Below are positions 1 to 7,992 of a DNA stretch of 64,000 bases, piece by piece; the first letter of the stretch is position 1; each line of letters opens with the position of its first letter. The DNA lies in the NCBI GenBank assembly GCA_020638525.1, contig JACKIL010000004.1, positions 224,084 to 288,083 of the forward strand, written 5' to 3'. The notes under the pieces are model-generated. The model did not search any database and had not been told where the DNA came from. It saw only the letters and a list, made by a program, of their open reading frames with translations. The stretch is from Caulobacterales bacterium. GTDB taxonomy: Bacteria > Pseudomonadota > Alphaproteobacteria > Caulobacterales > Parvularculaceae. A program made the translations under genes and the position numbers.

Positions 1-954
1 TCGACCGTCAACCGCCTTTGCGGCTCCGGCATGGATGCGGTGACGATCGCCGCGCGCGCGATCAAGGCGGGCGAAGCGGAACTCATCATCGCTGGCGGCG
101 TTGAATCGATGTCGCGCGCGCCCTTCGTGATGGGCAAAGCGGACACGGCTTTCTCGCGCAGCGCCGAAATTTTCGACACGACGATCGGCTGGCGATTCGT
201 CAATCCGCTCCTGAAAGCGCAGTACGGCATCGATTCCATGCCTGAAACGGCGGAGAACGTCGCCGAAGACTTCAACATTTCGCGCGAAGACCAGGACGCA
301 TTCGCCATGCGTTCGCAGGCGCGCGCCTCGAAAGCGCAGGCGAATGGCCGCCTCGCGGCTGAAATCGTTCCGGTGACGATCCCGCAGCGCAAGGGCGATC
401 CGGTGATCGTGGACCGCGACGAGCATCCGCGCGAGACGAGCCTTGAAACGCTCGCGAAGCTCAAACCCTTCGTCAAGAAAGATGGTGTCATCACCGCGGG
501 CAACGCGTCTGGCGTCAATGATGGCGCCGCCGCGCTCATCGTCGCATCGGAAGCGGCGGTGAAGAAATACGGCCTCACGCCGCGCGCGCGCTTCATCGCC
601 GGCGCCGTCGTCGGCGTGCCCCCGCGCATTATGGGCATCGGCCCTGCGCCCGCCTCAAAGCGCGTGCTCGCGAAAGCTGGCCTTGCGATTTCGGCGATGG
701 ACGTCATCGAAATCAACGAGGCCTTCGCCTCGCAATCGCTCGCGACCCTTCGCGAGCTCGGCCTTCCCGATGATGGCGAGCACGTGAACCCGAATGGCGG
801 CGCGATTGCGCTTGGTCACCCGCTCGGCATGTCCGGCGCGCGCCTCGTCCTCACCGCGATCGAAGAACTCCATCGCCGCTCGGCGCGCTATGCGCTCTCG
901 GCGATGTGCATCGGCGTCGGGCAGGGCATTTCGAGCATTGTCGAGCGGGTTTAG
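1..954 (+). CDS. paaJ: 3-oxoadipyl-CoA/acetyl-CoA thiolase, 5'-truncated
   Basis: This is the C-terminal 317 residues of a thiolase that begins before the window. Thiolases of this type cleave 3-oxoadipyl-CoA to succinyl-CoA and acetyl-CoA, the last step of phenylacetate and beta-ketoadipate degradation. The nucleophilic cysteine lies in NRLCGSG (visible residue 7), the GHP histidine at about 273 and the second catalytic cysteine in CIGVGQG at about 303. Family members are about 400 residues, so roughly 80 are missing upstream. The VNPNGGAIALGHPLG stretch and the nearby paa operon favour PaaJ/PcaF, but a general acetyl-CoA acyltransferase cannot be excluded. A strong terminator follows. Confidence 0.85.
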   Translation, partial: STVNRLCGSGMDAVTIAARAIKAGEAELIIAGGVESMSRAPFVMGKADTAFSRSAEIFDTTIGWRFVNPLLKAQYGIDSMPETAENVAEDFNISREDQDAFAMRSQARASKAQANGRLAAEIVPVTIPQRKGDPVIVDRDEHPRETSLETLAKLKPFVKKDGVITAGNASGVNDGAAALIVASEAAVKKYGLTPRARFIAGAVVGVPPRIMGIGPAPASKRVLAKAGLAISAMDVIEINEAFASQSLATLRELGLPDDGEHVNPNGGAIALGHPLGMSGARLVLTAIEELHRRSARYALSAMCIGVGQGISSIVERV

Positions 955-979
955 ACTCCGCGACGTTGATCAAAATTGA

Positions 980-1011
980 AAGCCGGATGCGATGCATCCG
1001 GCTTCTTTTTT
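980..1011 (+). terminator. Rho-independent terminator after the thiolase
   Basis: An 11-bp perfect stem (AAGCCGGATGC / GCATCCGGCTT) with a GAT loop is followed by CTTTTTT. It lies 26 bases after the thiolase stop codon and ends that transcript. Confidence 0.9.
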
Positions 1012-1035
1012 AGATTCCATTACTGAGATTTCCGG

Positions 1036-1824
1036 CTAGTCCAGATCGGACTGCGCCTTCTCCAACTGCCGACGGTTCAAATCATCCGCCACTTCGTCAT
1101 TCGGCGCGGGCTCGCCCGGCTTGTAGATGTGAAGATCGGTTTCGTCGGTCGATGCGTCGTTCATCGGCGCGTCGACTTCGACGGGCGCGCTATCGGTGTC
1201 GTCTGCAACGACTTCGACGGCTGTCTCTTCGATTGGCTCGACAGCGGGAGCTTCAGGCGCGACACTGGCGCCCTGTTCCGGATCGAGTGGCGCTTCGGAC
1301 GCGATTGGCGGCGTCTCCATCGGCGCTTCCCCACCTTCAGGCATTTCTTCGCTGGCAGGAGCTTCCTCCGGCGCGGGCGTTTCGTCTGAAATGGGCTCAG
1401 CATCGAGAACGCGTGACGGCTCCGGCGAGTTGAGCGGCTCAAGTTCCGCGACCATCGGATTCGGCCGGAGGTCGAGATTGGCGCCCGTTCCGGCGTCAAT
1501 GCCGACCCCGACAAGTCCGCCAATGAGTGCGTTGCCCGCGCCAGCGGCGAGACCGCCGCCCGACAGTTCAGGCTTCAGCAATGCGGAAGCCGGCTTGTAG
1601 CCTTCGAGCGCGAAATCCACCCGCCATGTGCGCTTGCGTTTGAGCTCAAGCTCGCACGGCGTCACGCAATTATAAGGCCCCATCTTGTCTTTGCTGATCG
1701 ATTCCGCGGTGACGTCCGCGCCGGACGGCGTGCTTTCGAACCTCGCCGTATCGTCAGTTCCTCGCACGACCGTCGCGCACGAGCATAGAAGCAGCGCAGG
1801 CGCTGCAAGCAAGAAAAATCGCAT
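1036..1824 (-). CDS. PEGA-like lipoprotein with acidic Pro/Glu-rich tail
   Basis: The 262-residue product has a lipoprotein signal ending in LCSC (Cys16), so it should be an acylated envelope protein. Residues 17-95 (CATVVRGTDD..., STPSGADV, EGYKP) resemble PEGA-type carbohydrate or surface-binding domains seen in many proteobacterial lipoproteins. A glycine-zipper-like segment (GLAAGAGNALIGGLVGVGID) follows at about 90-112. The rest is low-complexity Pro/Ala/Glu sequence with no recognisable fold. The gene is monocistronic and sits between convergent and divergent neighbours. Its function is unknown; the lipoprotein assignment is firm and the PEGA resemblance is by motif only. Confidence 0.7.
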   Translation of the reverse strand: MRFFLLAAPALLLCSCATVVRGTDDTARFESTPSGADVTAESISKDKMGPYNCVTPCELELKRKRTWRVDFALEGYKPASALLKPELSGGGLAAGAGNALIGGLVGVGIDAGTGANLDLRPNPMVAELEPLNSPEPSRVLDAEPISDETPAPEEAPASEEMPEGGEAPMETPPIASEAPLDPEQGASVAPEAPAVEPIEETAVEVVADDTDSAPVEVDAPMNDASTDETDLHIYKPGEPAPNDEVADDLNRRQLEKAQSDLD

Positions 1825-1954
1825 GTGATATTACCCCTCAATCCCCATTGCATCTTGCCTGTATTAAGCGCGGGCGCAAGAGGACGGGGTATATGTAAGT
1901 ATTGTGACGTAGAGGGGCGGTGGTTGTTCTCCGTGGAGGCGAAGACGCCTTTAT

Positions 1955-2524
1955 TCAAATCGCGTCAATCGCGCCTCGCGCCGCATCTCTCAGCGCCTGT
2001 TCAGGCGCATTCGCTTTGACGAGAACCCGAAGGCCGAAATAGGCGGCGGTAAGCTGCGCCGCTTTCGCTTCGCGCTTTCGAGGGCTCCTGTCATAGGGCG
2101 GAGAGGCGGCGAGGGCGTCCGCGAACATTGCGCGCACCCGGTTCATTGCGGCTTCGACCGCTTCTCGTGAGCGCGCATCGAGCGGCGCCTGGTCGACGGC
2201 GGCGTTGCAGAGGAAACAGCCGCGACGGTCACCGCCGATCAGCGCGTCGTCGATCGCGTGATTGAAGAGGCGCGTAAAGCGCGCGCGGGCCGGGCCTTCA
2301 GCAAGGAGCGGCGCTGATCCGGCGATTTCATTGTCCTCATAGTGTTGGAGCGCGCTCAGATACATGCCGCGCTTATCGCCATAGAGCCGGTAGAGGCTTT
2401 GCTTTTTGAGGCCCGTCGCATCCTCAAGATCCTGCATGGAGGCGCCTTCATAGCCTTTGGCCCAGAAGGCGTTTTTGATTGCGTCGAGCGCTGCGTCCGG
2501 TTCGAACTCTCTGGGTCTCGCCAT
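1955..2524 (-). CDS. TetR/AcrR-family transcriptional regulator
   Basis: A 189-residue TetR-type repressor. The N-terminal helix-turn-helix spans about residues 10-55 (AFWAKGYEGASMQDLEDATGLKKQSLYRLYGDK), followed by an all-helical ligand domain with a GCFLCNAAVD motif common in the AcrR subgroup. An AGGAGG ribosome-binding site 10 bases upstream supports the start. It is divergent from the AhpD-like gene, with paired palindromes between them that are the likely operators, so it probably represses itself and that gene. The ligand is unknown. It may also act on the paa genes, but the palindrome before paaA is different. Confidence 0.9.
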   Translation of the reverse strand: MARPREFEPDAALDAIKNAFWAKGYEGASMQDLEDATGLKKQSLYRLYGDKRGMYLSALQHYEDNEIAGSAPLLAEGPARARFTRLFNHAIDDALIGGDRRGCFLCNAAVDQAPLDARSREAVEAAMNRVRAMFADALAASPPYDRSPRKREAKAAQLTAAYFGLRVLVKANAPEQALRDAARGAIDAI

Positions 2525-2551
2525 GGCCGAAGACCTCCTCTCGCTTTCGTT

Positions 2552-2591
2552 ACGGACCGTGTAGTCCGTTTGAATGGACGGACCGGTCCGT
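2552..2591. promoter_or_regulatory. Two palindromic operator candidates for the TetR regulator
   Basis: The perfect 14-bp palindrome ACGGACCGGTCCGT lies at 2578-2591. A related spaced copy, ACGGAC-N6-GTCCGT, lies at 2552-2569. Both carry the same half-site and sit between the divergent TetR and AhpD-like genes, the usual arrangement for TetR autoregulation. Confidence 0.7.
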
Positions 2592-2690
2592 AATTATATA
2601 TGGCTTCCATCGATACGCAGCAAGCGCCGCCGGAACTGGCGGCCGGAAACCAGAAGCAAGAAGCCAGCAAACAGAAAAAGGAGACTACCG

Positions 2691-3233
2691 ATGTCCAGAT
2701 TGCGCCAGCTCGCCGACAATGAAGCGACCCCCGCCGCCGCCGACCTCTTCTCGGCGATCAAGGGCAAAGTCGGTTTCGTGCCCAATCTCTACCGCGTCAC
2801 CGGGAACCAGCCGGCGGTTCTCGCAGGCCTTCTCGGCCTCGGCGATGCGCTCGGCAAAGGATCGTTCGATGCGAAGACGCGCGAGGCGATCGCGCTCGCC
2901 GTCGCCGGCGCCAATGAGTGCGATTACTGCGCCTCTGCGCACAGCGCGATTTCCAAAGGCCTGAAAGTCGATCAGGCGGAAATCACGGCGCGCCTCCACG
3001 GCGCTTCTGCGGAACCGCGGCTGAATGCGATCCTGAAGCTCGCCGTCGCGATTGTGAATGCGCGCGGGCGCGTGGCCGATGCGGATCTCGCTGCGGCGCG
3101 CGAGGCCGGTCTCGATGATGCAGCCATCGTCGAAACTATCGGCAATGTCGTCGCGAACATCTTCACGAACTATCTCAACCATGTCGCCGACACGGAGATC
3201 GACTTTCCGGCCGTAAAAGCGAAAGCCGCGTAG
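2691..3233 (+). CDS. AhpD/carboxymuconolactone decarboxylase-family peroxidase-like protein
   Basis: The 180-residue protein belongs to the AhpD-like superfamily. The redox pair and relay are visible as C77-D-Y-C80 with H84 (CDYCASAH), the signature of peroxidase-related AhpD proteins that reduce peroxides with a thiol donor. The N-terminal FVPNLYRVTGNQP motif is also typical. The start at 2691 is preceded by AAAAAGGAG; a longer upstream reading lacks a ribosome-binding site and crosses the operator region. It is divergently paired with the TetR regulator and ends at a strong terminator, so it is probably a single-gene, repressor-controlled unit responding to an electrophile or oxidant. Confidence 0.88.
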   Translation: MSRLRQLADNEATPAAADLFSAIKGKVGFVPNLYRVTGNQPAVLAGLLGLGDALGKGSFDAKTREAIALAVAGANECDYCASAHSAISKGLKVDQAEITARLHGASAEPRLNAILKLAVAIVNARGRVADADLAAAREAGLDDAAIVETIGNVVANIFTNYLNHVADTEIDFPAVKAKAA

Positions 3234-3263
3234 ACATTCTTCGCACCAGCTTCGAAACGTGGG

Positions 3264-3290
3264 CCGGGCGCGTGAGCGCCCGGTCTTTCT
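3264..3290 (+). terminator. Terminator after the AhpD-like gene
   Basis: An 8-bp stem CCGGGCGC / GCGCCCGG with a GTGA tetraloop is followed by TCTTTCT. It lies between convergent genes and is oriented for the plus strand. Confidence 0.75.
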
Positions 3291-3861
3291 ATTGCGCCCC
3301 GCCAAACGTCGCGACGATCATCCACACGCCAATGAGCGCGAAGACGGCCGCTGCGGCGATCCGCACATAGTTGAGCGGCACGACGCGCGTCACCGCTTCG
3401 CCAAAGTAAACGGCGGGAACATTCGCGGCCATCATGCCGATCGTCGTGCCGAGCGTGACGAGCGGGATATTGTGAAACTGCGCGGCGAGGAGGGACGTCG
3501 CGATCTGCGTCTTGTCGCCGATTTCGACGAAGAAGAAGGCGATCAGCGTCGTCAGGAAGACGCCGCCATGCGAGCGGGAGGCCGCCTCGTCATCTTCCTT
3601 GTCCGGAATAAGCGCCCAGCCCGCCATGGCGATGAAGGCGGCGCCGACAATGATCTGGAAGAGCTTTCCGTTCAGCCATTCCGCGATCAGATAGCCGATG
3701 CTCGCCGCCGCGGCGTGATTGAGAAGCGTCGCGGCCAGAATGCCGAGCACGATGGGAACGGGTTTGCGAAATTTTGCGGCGAGAACGATCGCGAGCAATT
3801 GCGTCTTGTCGCCGATCTCCGCGATCGCGACCATCGCGGCTGATACGAAAACCGTTTCCAT
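3289..3861 (-). CDS. Gdt1/TMEM165-type (UPF0016) divalent cation exporter
   Basis: A 190-residue membrane protein with two copies of the family motif EIGDKTQ (about residues 15 and 114) in opposed halves, each followed by hydrophobic helices. Bacterial relatives (MneA/MntX group) export Mn2+; eukaryotic Gdt1 moves Mn2+ or Ca2+ into the Golgi. The start at 3861 (METVFV) has a GAGGAA ribosome-binding site; a 30-residue upstream extension is rich in Arg and looks untranslated. The 100 bases ahead of it can fold into competing stems. The substrate is inferred from the family. Confidence 0.88.
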   Translation of the reverse strand: METVFVSAAMVAIAEIGDKTQLLAIVLAAKFRKPVPIVLGILAATLLNHAAAASIGYLIAEWLNGKLFQIIVGAAFIAMAGWALIPDKEDDEAASRSHGGVFLTTLIAFFFVEIGDKTQIATSLLAAQFHNIPLVTLGTTIGMMAANVPAVYFGEAVTRVVPLNYVRIAAAAVFALIGVWMIVATFGGAQ

Positions 3862-3965
3862 AAAATTCCTCGGGGGCCGGTTAGCTGACACGACGACGCG
3901 CCGCCTCCATCGGCCCCTTAAGCCGGAAGCGGTCGTCGTCGGTCTCGCCAATCCGAACCTTTAAC
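3862..3965 (-). promoter_or_regulatory. Structured 5' leader of the Gdt1-type exporter (candidate switch)
   Basis: In transcript sense the leader carries AACC-N6-GGTT, then an 8-bp pair ACGACGAC/GTCGTCGT (plus-strand 3890-3897 with 3932-3939). A 7-bp pair GGGGCCG/CGGCCCC (3873-3879 with 3911-3917) crosses the first, so the two cannot form together as simple nested stems. The second pair abuts the ribosome-binding site. This would allow expression control by refolding. Mn2+ riboswitches of the yybP-ykoY class often precede such exporters, but I do not see that class's conserved core. Confidence 0.4.
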
Positions 3966-4125
3966 GGTTCGCCGCCAGCGCCATGGATGTTTCCCGAAGG
4001 ATCGACCCAAGTTTGTTGACGCGGGCTCCGCTCAAAGCGGACGGCTACTCCCCGAACGCGAGGCGAGGTGTGGCGGCAAGCGCGCGCGGCGTCAAGATCG
4101 GCCGAAATTGAATAGGCGGAATTAG

Positions 4126-4154
4126 TTGACCGCTCGGTCGGTTTATTCTATATG
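4126..4154 (+). promoter_or_regulatory. paaA promoter with overlapping palindromic operator
   Basis: TTGACC (4126-4131) and TATATG (4149-4154) are 17 bases apart and resemble a sigma-70 promoter. The palindrome GACCG-CT-CGGTC (4128-4139) overlaps the -35 box. This matches the style of TetR-type PaaR operators known ahead of paa operons in other proteobacteria. No obvious paaR is in the window apart from the TetR gene at 1955-2524, whose own palindromes differ. Confidence 0.55.
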
Positions 4155-4209
4155 AACCCTGCAGGGCGATTCCGCCTGCAATGCGCAAGCGCGATTCCGG
4201 AGGAAGCTG

Positions 4210-5202
4210 ATGTACGCCCAGATGGTGAAGTCGACCGGCGAACGCCCGAAGACGCTCGACGAGATGACGCCCGAGGAACGCGCCTTCCAGACGCGCATCG
4301 ATGCGGACATCAAGATCGAGCCGAAAGAGTGGATGCCGGAAGGCTATCGCAAGACGCTCATCCGCCAGATTTCGCAGCACGCCCATTCCGAGGTCGTCGG
4401 CCAATTGCCTGAGGGCAACTGGATCAACCGCGCGCCGACGCTCGACCGCAAGGCGATCCTCATCGCCAAGGTGCAGGACGAAGCGGGCCACGGCCTCTAT
4501 CTCTATTGCGCGGCGGAAACGCTCGGCGTGTCGCGCGACGAACTCATTCAGCAACTTCTGACCGGCAAAGCGAAGTATTCGTCGATCTTCAATTATCCGT
4601 CGCTCACCTGGGCGGATATCGGCGCGATCGGTTGGCTCGTCGATGGCGCCGCGATCATGAACCAGGTCCAGCTTCAGCGCTGCTCCTACGGCCCTTACAG
4701 CCGCGCGATGATCCGCATCTGCAAGGAAGAAAGCTTCCACCAGCGCCAGGGCTACGACATCATGATGGCGCTGATGCGCGGCAGCCCGGAGCAGCAGGAA
4801 ATGGCGCAGGACGCGCTGAACCGCTGGTGGTGGCCGTCGCTGATGATGTTCGGTCCGTCGGATGCGGACTCCGTTCACTCAGCGCAATCGATGGCGTGGA
4901 AAATCAAGCCGGTCGGCAATGACGAACTGCGCCAGCGCTTCGTCGACCAGACCGTTCCGCAAGCTGAATTTATCGGCCTCAAGGTTCCGGACCCGGAAGT
5001 CAAATGGAACGAGGAGCGGGGCCATTATGATTTCGGCGAAATCGATTGGGAAGAATTCTACCGCGTGCTGAAAGGCGAGGGGCCGTGCAATCGCGAACGC
5101 ATGGCTGCGCGTCAGAAGGCGTGGGATGACGGTGAATGGTTCCGCGAGGGGCTGATGGCGCACTCGAAAAAGCGCGCCGCCAAGAAACTCGCAGCGGAGT
5201 AA
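4210..5202 (+). CDS. paaA: 1,2-phenylacetyl-CoA epoxidase, catalytic subunit A
   Basis: The 330-residue catalytic subunit of the multicomponent monooxygenase that converts phenylacetyl-CoA to ring-1,2-epoxyphenylacetyl-CoA using O2 and electrons from PaaE. Diiron ligand motifs are visible as DEAGH (E91/H94) and EESFH (E173, E174, H177) in a ferritin-like four-helix fold. The length is normal for PaaA (about 310-330). A GGAGGAAG ribosome-binding site precedes the ATG. It starts the paaABCDE operon, driven by the promoter at about 4126-4154. A palindromic repeat separates it from paaB, which is unusual inside this normally compact operon. Confidence 0.97.
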   Translation: MYAQMVKSTGERPKTLDEMTPEERAFQTRIDADIKIEPKEWMPEGYRKTLIRQISQHAHSEVVGQLPEGNWINRAPTLDRKAILIAKVQDEAGHGLYLYCAAETLGVSRDELIQQLLTGKAKYSSIFNYPSLTWADIGAIGWLVDGAAIMNQVQLQRCSYGPYSRAMIRICKEESFHQRQGYDIMMALMRGSPEQQEMAQDALNRWWWPSLMMFGPSDADSVHSAQSMAWKIKPVGNDELRQRFVDQTVPQAEFIGLKVPDPEVKWNEERGHYDFGEIDWEEFYRVLKGEGPCNRERMAARQKAWDDGEWFREGLMAHSKKRAAKKLAAE

Positions 5203-5208
5203 CAAATT

Positions 5209-5313
5209 CATCCTTCGAGGCTCGCTTGAGCGAGCTCCTCAGGATGAGGCTGAAGCCAAATTTGAATCCCTCATCTTGAGGCGCCCGCCAAAGGCGGGCT
5301 TCCTAAGGATCGA
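5209..5313. repeat. REP-like inverted repeat in the paaA-paaB gap
   Basis: Two opposed halves, TCCTTCGAGGCTCGC...CTCAGGATGAGG and CCTCATCTTGAGGC...CCTAAGGATCGAG, each hold an internal hairpin (CTCGCTTGAGCGAG and GCCCGCCAAAGGCGGGC). This resembles the dispersed palindromic elements common in alphaproteobacterial intergenic regions. It fills almost the whole gap within the operon and could affect mRNA stability between paaA and paaB. Confidence 0.75.
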
Positions 5314-5339
5314 GAAAAGGACGGGAGTAGGAGACATCA

Positions 5340-5624
5340 ATGTCGAACGAATGGCCGCTTTGGGAAGTTTTCATTCGCGGGCAGCACGGGCTTGCGCACC
5401 GGCATGTCGGCAGCCTGCACGCGCCGGACGCGGAAATGGCGATCAATAACGCTCGCGACGTCTATACGCGCCGCAATGAGGGCGTTTCGATCTGGGTCGT
5501 GAAGGCGTCGGACATTTCGGCGAGCGCGCCGAGCGATAAAGGTCCGCTCTTCGAGCCGTCGAACTCGAAGATCTACCGCCACCCGACCTTTTACGACATC
5601 CCCGAAGAAGTCGGACACATGTAA
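5340..5624 (+). CDS. paaB: 1,2-phenylacetyl-CoA epoxidase subunit B
   Basis: A 94-residue PaaB: WPLWEVFIRGQHGLAHRHVGSLHAPD is the family's N-terminal signature, and the size is standard. PaaB helps assemble the PaaA-PaaC core into the active epoxidase and lacks metal. A GTAGGAG ribosome-binding site precedes the start. Its stop codon overlaps the start of paaC (TAATG), so the two are translationally coupled. Confidence 0.96.
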   Translation: MSNEWPLWEVFIRGQHGLAHRHVGSLHAPDAEMAINNARDVYTRRNEGVSIWVVKASDISASAPSDKGPLFEPSNSKIYRHPTFYDIPEEVGHM

Positions 5625-6379
5625 TGAACGATAACCCGACCATCGAATTCGCCCTGCGCATGGGCGACAACTGCCTTATCCTCGCGCAACAGGTTGGCGC
5701 GTGGTGCGGCCATGCGCCGGTCGTCGAGGAAGACATTGCATTCGCCAATGTCGCGCTCGACCTCATCGGCCAGACGAAACTCTGGCTCGGTTACGCCGGC
5801 GAACTTGAAGGCAAGGGGCGCAGCGCGGACGATCTCGCTTTCCTGCGCGACGTTCGCCAGTTCCGCAATTGCCTGCTCGTCGAGCAGCCGAACGATGAAT
5901 TTGCAAAGGCGTTGATGCGCCAGTTCCTCTTCGACGCCTGGCATCACCCGATGCTGACGGCGCTGACGAAGTCGAGCAATGCGCGCATCGCCGAGATTGC
6001 GGAGAAGTCCGTCAAGGAAGTCTCCTATCATCTCGAACGCTCGCACGATCTCATCACGCGTCTTGGCGACGGCTCGCCAGAGAGCCACGCGAAGATGCAG
6101 GAAGCGCTTAACGATCTCTGGCGTTTCACCGGCGAACTGATGACGCCGGACAGCGTCGACGAAGCGCTGGCGGCCGATGGCGCTGCGCCTGAACTTTCGG
6201 ACATTCAGGCCGAGTACACGGCCTACATGCGCAGCGCGCTCGAGGAAGCAACGCTCGTGGCGCCTGAAAAGGTCCACATGTATCAGGGCGGCAAGACGGG
6301 CGTTCACACCGAAAAGCTCGGCCACCTCGTCGCCGAAATGCAATGGATGCAGCGGGCCTACCCGGGCCTCAAGTGGTAG
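5624..6379 (+). CDS. paaC: 1,2-phenylacetyl-CoA epoxidase structural subunit C
   Basis: A 251-residue PaaC. It has the ferritin-like fold of PaaA but serves as the structural partner that forms the PaaA-PaaC heterodimer. The conserved stretches DNCLILAQQVGAWCGHAP, DLIGQTKLWLGYAG and KEVSYHLERSHDLITRLGDG are visible. The length is as expected (about 250). It overlaps paaB and is followed by paaD after four bases. Confidence 0.96.
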   Translation: MNDNPTIEFALRMGDNCLILAQQVGAWCGHAPVVEEDIAFANVALDLIGQTKLWLGYAGELEGKGRSADDLAFLRDVRQFRNCLLVEQPNDEFAKALMRQFLFDAWHHPMLTALTKSSNARIAEIAEKSVKEVSYHLERSHDLITRLGDGSPESHAKMQEALNDLWRFTGELMTPDSVDEALAADGAAPELSDIQAEYTAYMRSALEEATLVAPEKVHMYQGGKTGVHTEKLGHLVAEMQWMQRAYPGLKW

Positions 6380-6383
6380 CGAC

Positions 6384-6887
6384 ATGAGCGCCCTCGCGAC
6401 GAAACCTTCGACAGACGATGTCTGGGGCTGGCTCGAGGAAGTGCCGGACCCGGAGATCCCGGCGGTCTCCGTCGTCGATCTCGGCATCGTCCGCGACGTC
6501 GAGTGGAAGGGCGGCACGCTCGTCGTCACCGTGACGCCGACTTATTCCGGCTGCCCGGCGACGTCTTTCATCTCGCGCGCGATTGAAATGGCGATCCGCG
6601 CGCGGGGCATTGACGATCTCAAGATGGAGACGCGGATCTCGCCTGCGTGGACGACCGACTGGATCAGCGACGCAGGCCGCGAGAAACTCCGCGAATTCGG
6701 CATCGCGCCGCCAGTCGGGGGCGCTGCCTCCTGCGCCGGCGCGCTCAAGGTTCCGCCAGTCGTGACGTGCCCGCGTTGCGGTTCGACGCATACGGAACGT
6801 GTAAGCCAGTTTGGCTCGACGCCATGCAAGGCGAGCTATCGTTGCCTCGATTGCCTGGAGCCTTTCGACTACTTCAAGAGTTTCTGA
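6384..6887 (+). CDS. paaD: Phenylacetate epoxidase-associated Fe-S maturation protein PaaD
   Basis: A 167-residue PaaD. Residues 1-100 are a DUF59/MIP18-type domain (DPEIPAVSVVDLGIV and TYSGCPATSFI), the fold of SufT/CIA targeting factors. The C terminus is a zinc-ribbon-like CPRCG...C...CLDC module at about 129-157. PaaD is required for phenylacetyl-CoA epoxidase activity, probably for Fe-S insertion into PaaE. The ATG at 6384 follows paaC by four bases; a longer upstream reading lies in paaC. Confidence 0.95.
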   Translation: MSALATKPSTDDVWGWLEEVPDPEIPAVSVVDLGIVRDVEWKGGTLVVTVTPTYSGCPATSFISRAIEMAIRARGIDDLKMETRISPAWTTDWISDAGREKLREFGIAPPVGGAASCAGALKVPPVVTCPRCGSTHTERVSQFGSTPCKASYRCLDCLEPFDYFKSF

Positions 6888-6911
6888 TTTTTTCAACCGA
6901 GCAGACGCATC

Positions 6912-7985
6912 ATGGCCCATTTCTACCCTCTCAGTGTGACTGATATCCGCCGCGAGACGCGTGATTCCGTCGTCGTGACGCTTGAGCCGCGGGCGGAAGA
7001 CCGCGCCGATTTCAATTTCATTCAAGGTCAGTACCTGACCTTCCGCAGGAAGTTCGACGGCGAAGAGCTGCGCCGGTCCTATTCGATTTGCGCGGGACGC
7101 GATGAAGGCGTTTTGCGCGTCGGTATCAAAAAGGTCGCAGACGGATGGTTTTCAAGCTGGGCGAATGATGAGCTGAAAGTCGGGGACACGCTTGAAGCGA
7201 TGAAGCCTATGGGCGCCTTCCACGTTCCGCTCGAACCGGAGCGCGCGCGCCATTATCTCGGTTTCGCCGGCGGCAGCGGCATTACGCCGGTCATCAGCAT
7301 CATCAAAACGGTTCTGAAAGAAGAACCGCAAGCGACGTTCACGCTCGTCTATGGCAACCGTTCGGCCAACGCGATCATGTTCCGCGAAGAGCTTGAAGAC
7401 CTCAAAAACGAGTATATGGGCCGGCTTAACATCATCCATATTCTCGAAACGGAAGCCGATATCGACCTCTTCAGCGGACTCCTGACGCGTGAAAAGTGCG
7501 ACGCGCTGTTCGGGCGCTGGGTGAATGTCGCGGGCGCCGATGTCGCGTTCATCTGTGGCCCCGAACCGATGATGCTGACGATCGCAGAGGCGCTGAAGGC
7601 GCACGGGCTGCCGGAGAACAAGATCAAGTTCGAGCTCTTCGCTTCTGCGCGACCCGGAAAGGCGAAGAAAGAAACCGCCAATGGCAAGGCCGCTGCGTCA
7701 GGCGCGACCTGTCAGGCGACGATCATCATGGATGGCATCCGCCGCACCGTCGAAATGCCAAAGACCGGCCAGTCCGTTCTTGAAGCGGCGATCGCCGCCG
7801 GGCTCGACGCGCCTTTCGCCTGCAAGGCGGGCGTCTGCTCGACCTGCCGGGCGAAAGTCATCGAAGGCGAGAGCGAGATGGAAGCGAACTACGCCCTTGA
7901 AGATTACGAAGTCGAGCGCGGTTACGTGCTCACCTGCCAGTGCCACCCGTTGAGCGACAAAATCGTCGTCGACTACGATCAGTGA
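6912..7985 (+). CDS. paaE: 1,2-phenylacetyl-CoA epoxidase reductase subunit PaaE
   Basis: A 357-residue reductase passing electrons from NADPH to the PaaA diiron centre. An FAD-binding domain carries RRSYSIC (about residue 57), a ferredoxin-NADP reductase-like nucleotide domain carries GFAGGSGITPVISI and ICGPEPMM, and a C-terminal plant-type [2Fe-2S] domain has C304-x4-C309-x2-C312 and C342. The length matches PaaE (about 355). It is co-directional with paaD (24-base gap) and is followed after seven bases by the PaaA/PaaC-like gene. Confidence 0.96.
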   Translation: MAHFYPLSVTDIRRETRDSVVVTLEPRAEDRADFNFIQGQYLTFRRKFDGEELRRSYSICAGRDEGVLRVGIKKVADGWFSSWANDELKVGDTLEAMKPMGAFHVPLEPERARHYLGFAGGSGITPVISIIKTVLKEEPQATFTLVYGNRSANAIMFREELEDLKNEYMGRLNIIHILETEADIDLFSGLLTREKCDALFGRWVNVAGADVAFICGPEPMMLTIAEALKAHGLPENKIKFELFASARPGKAKKETANGKAAASGATCQATIIMDGIRRTVEMPKTGQSVLEAAIAAGLDAPFACKAGVCSTCRAKVIEGESEMEANYALEDYEVERGYVLTCQCHPLSDKIVVDYDQ

Positions 7986-7992
7986 GGGCGCC

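Noticed and set aside
3862..3965. yybP-ykoY manganese riboswitch before the Gdt1-type exporter
   Set aside because: The location is right but the conserved core sequence of that class could not be found in the leader; only generic crossing stems were seen.
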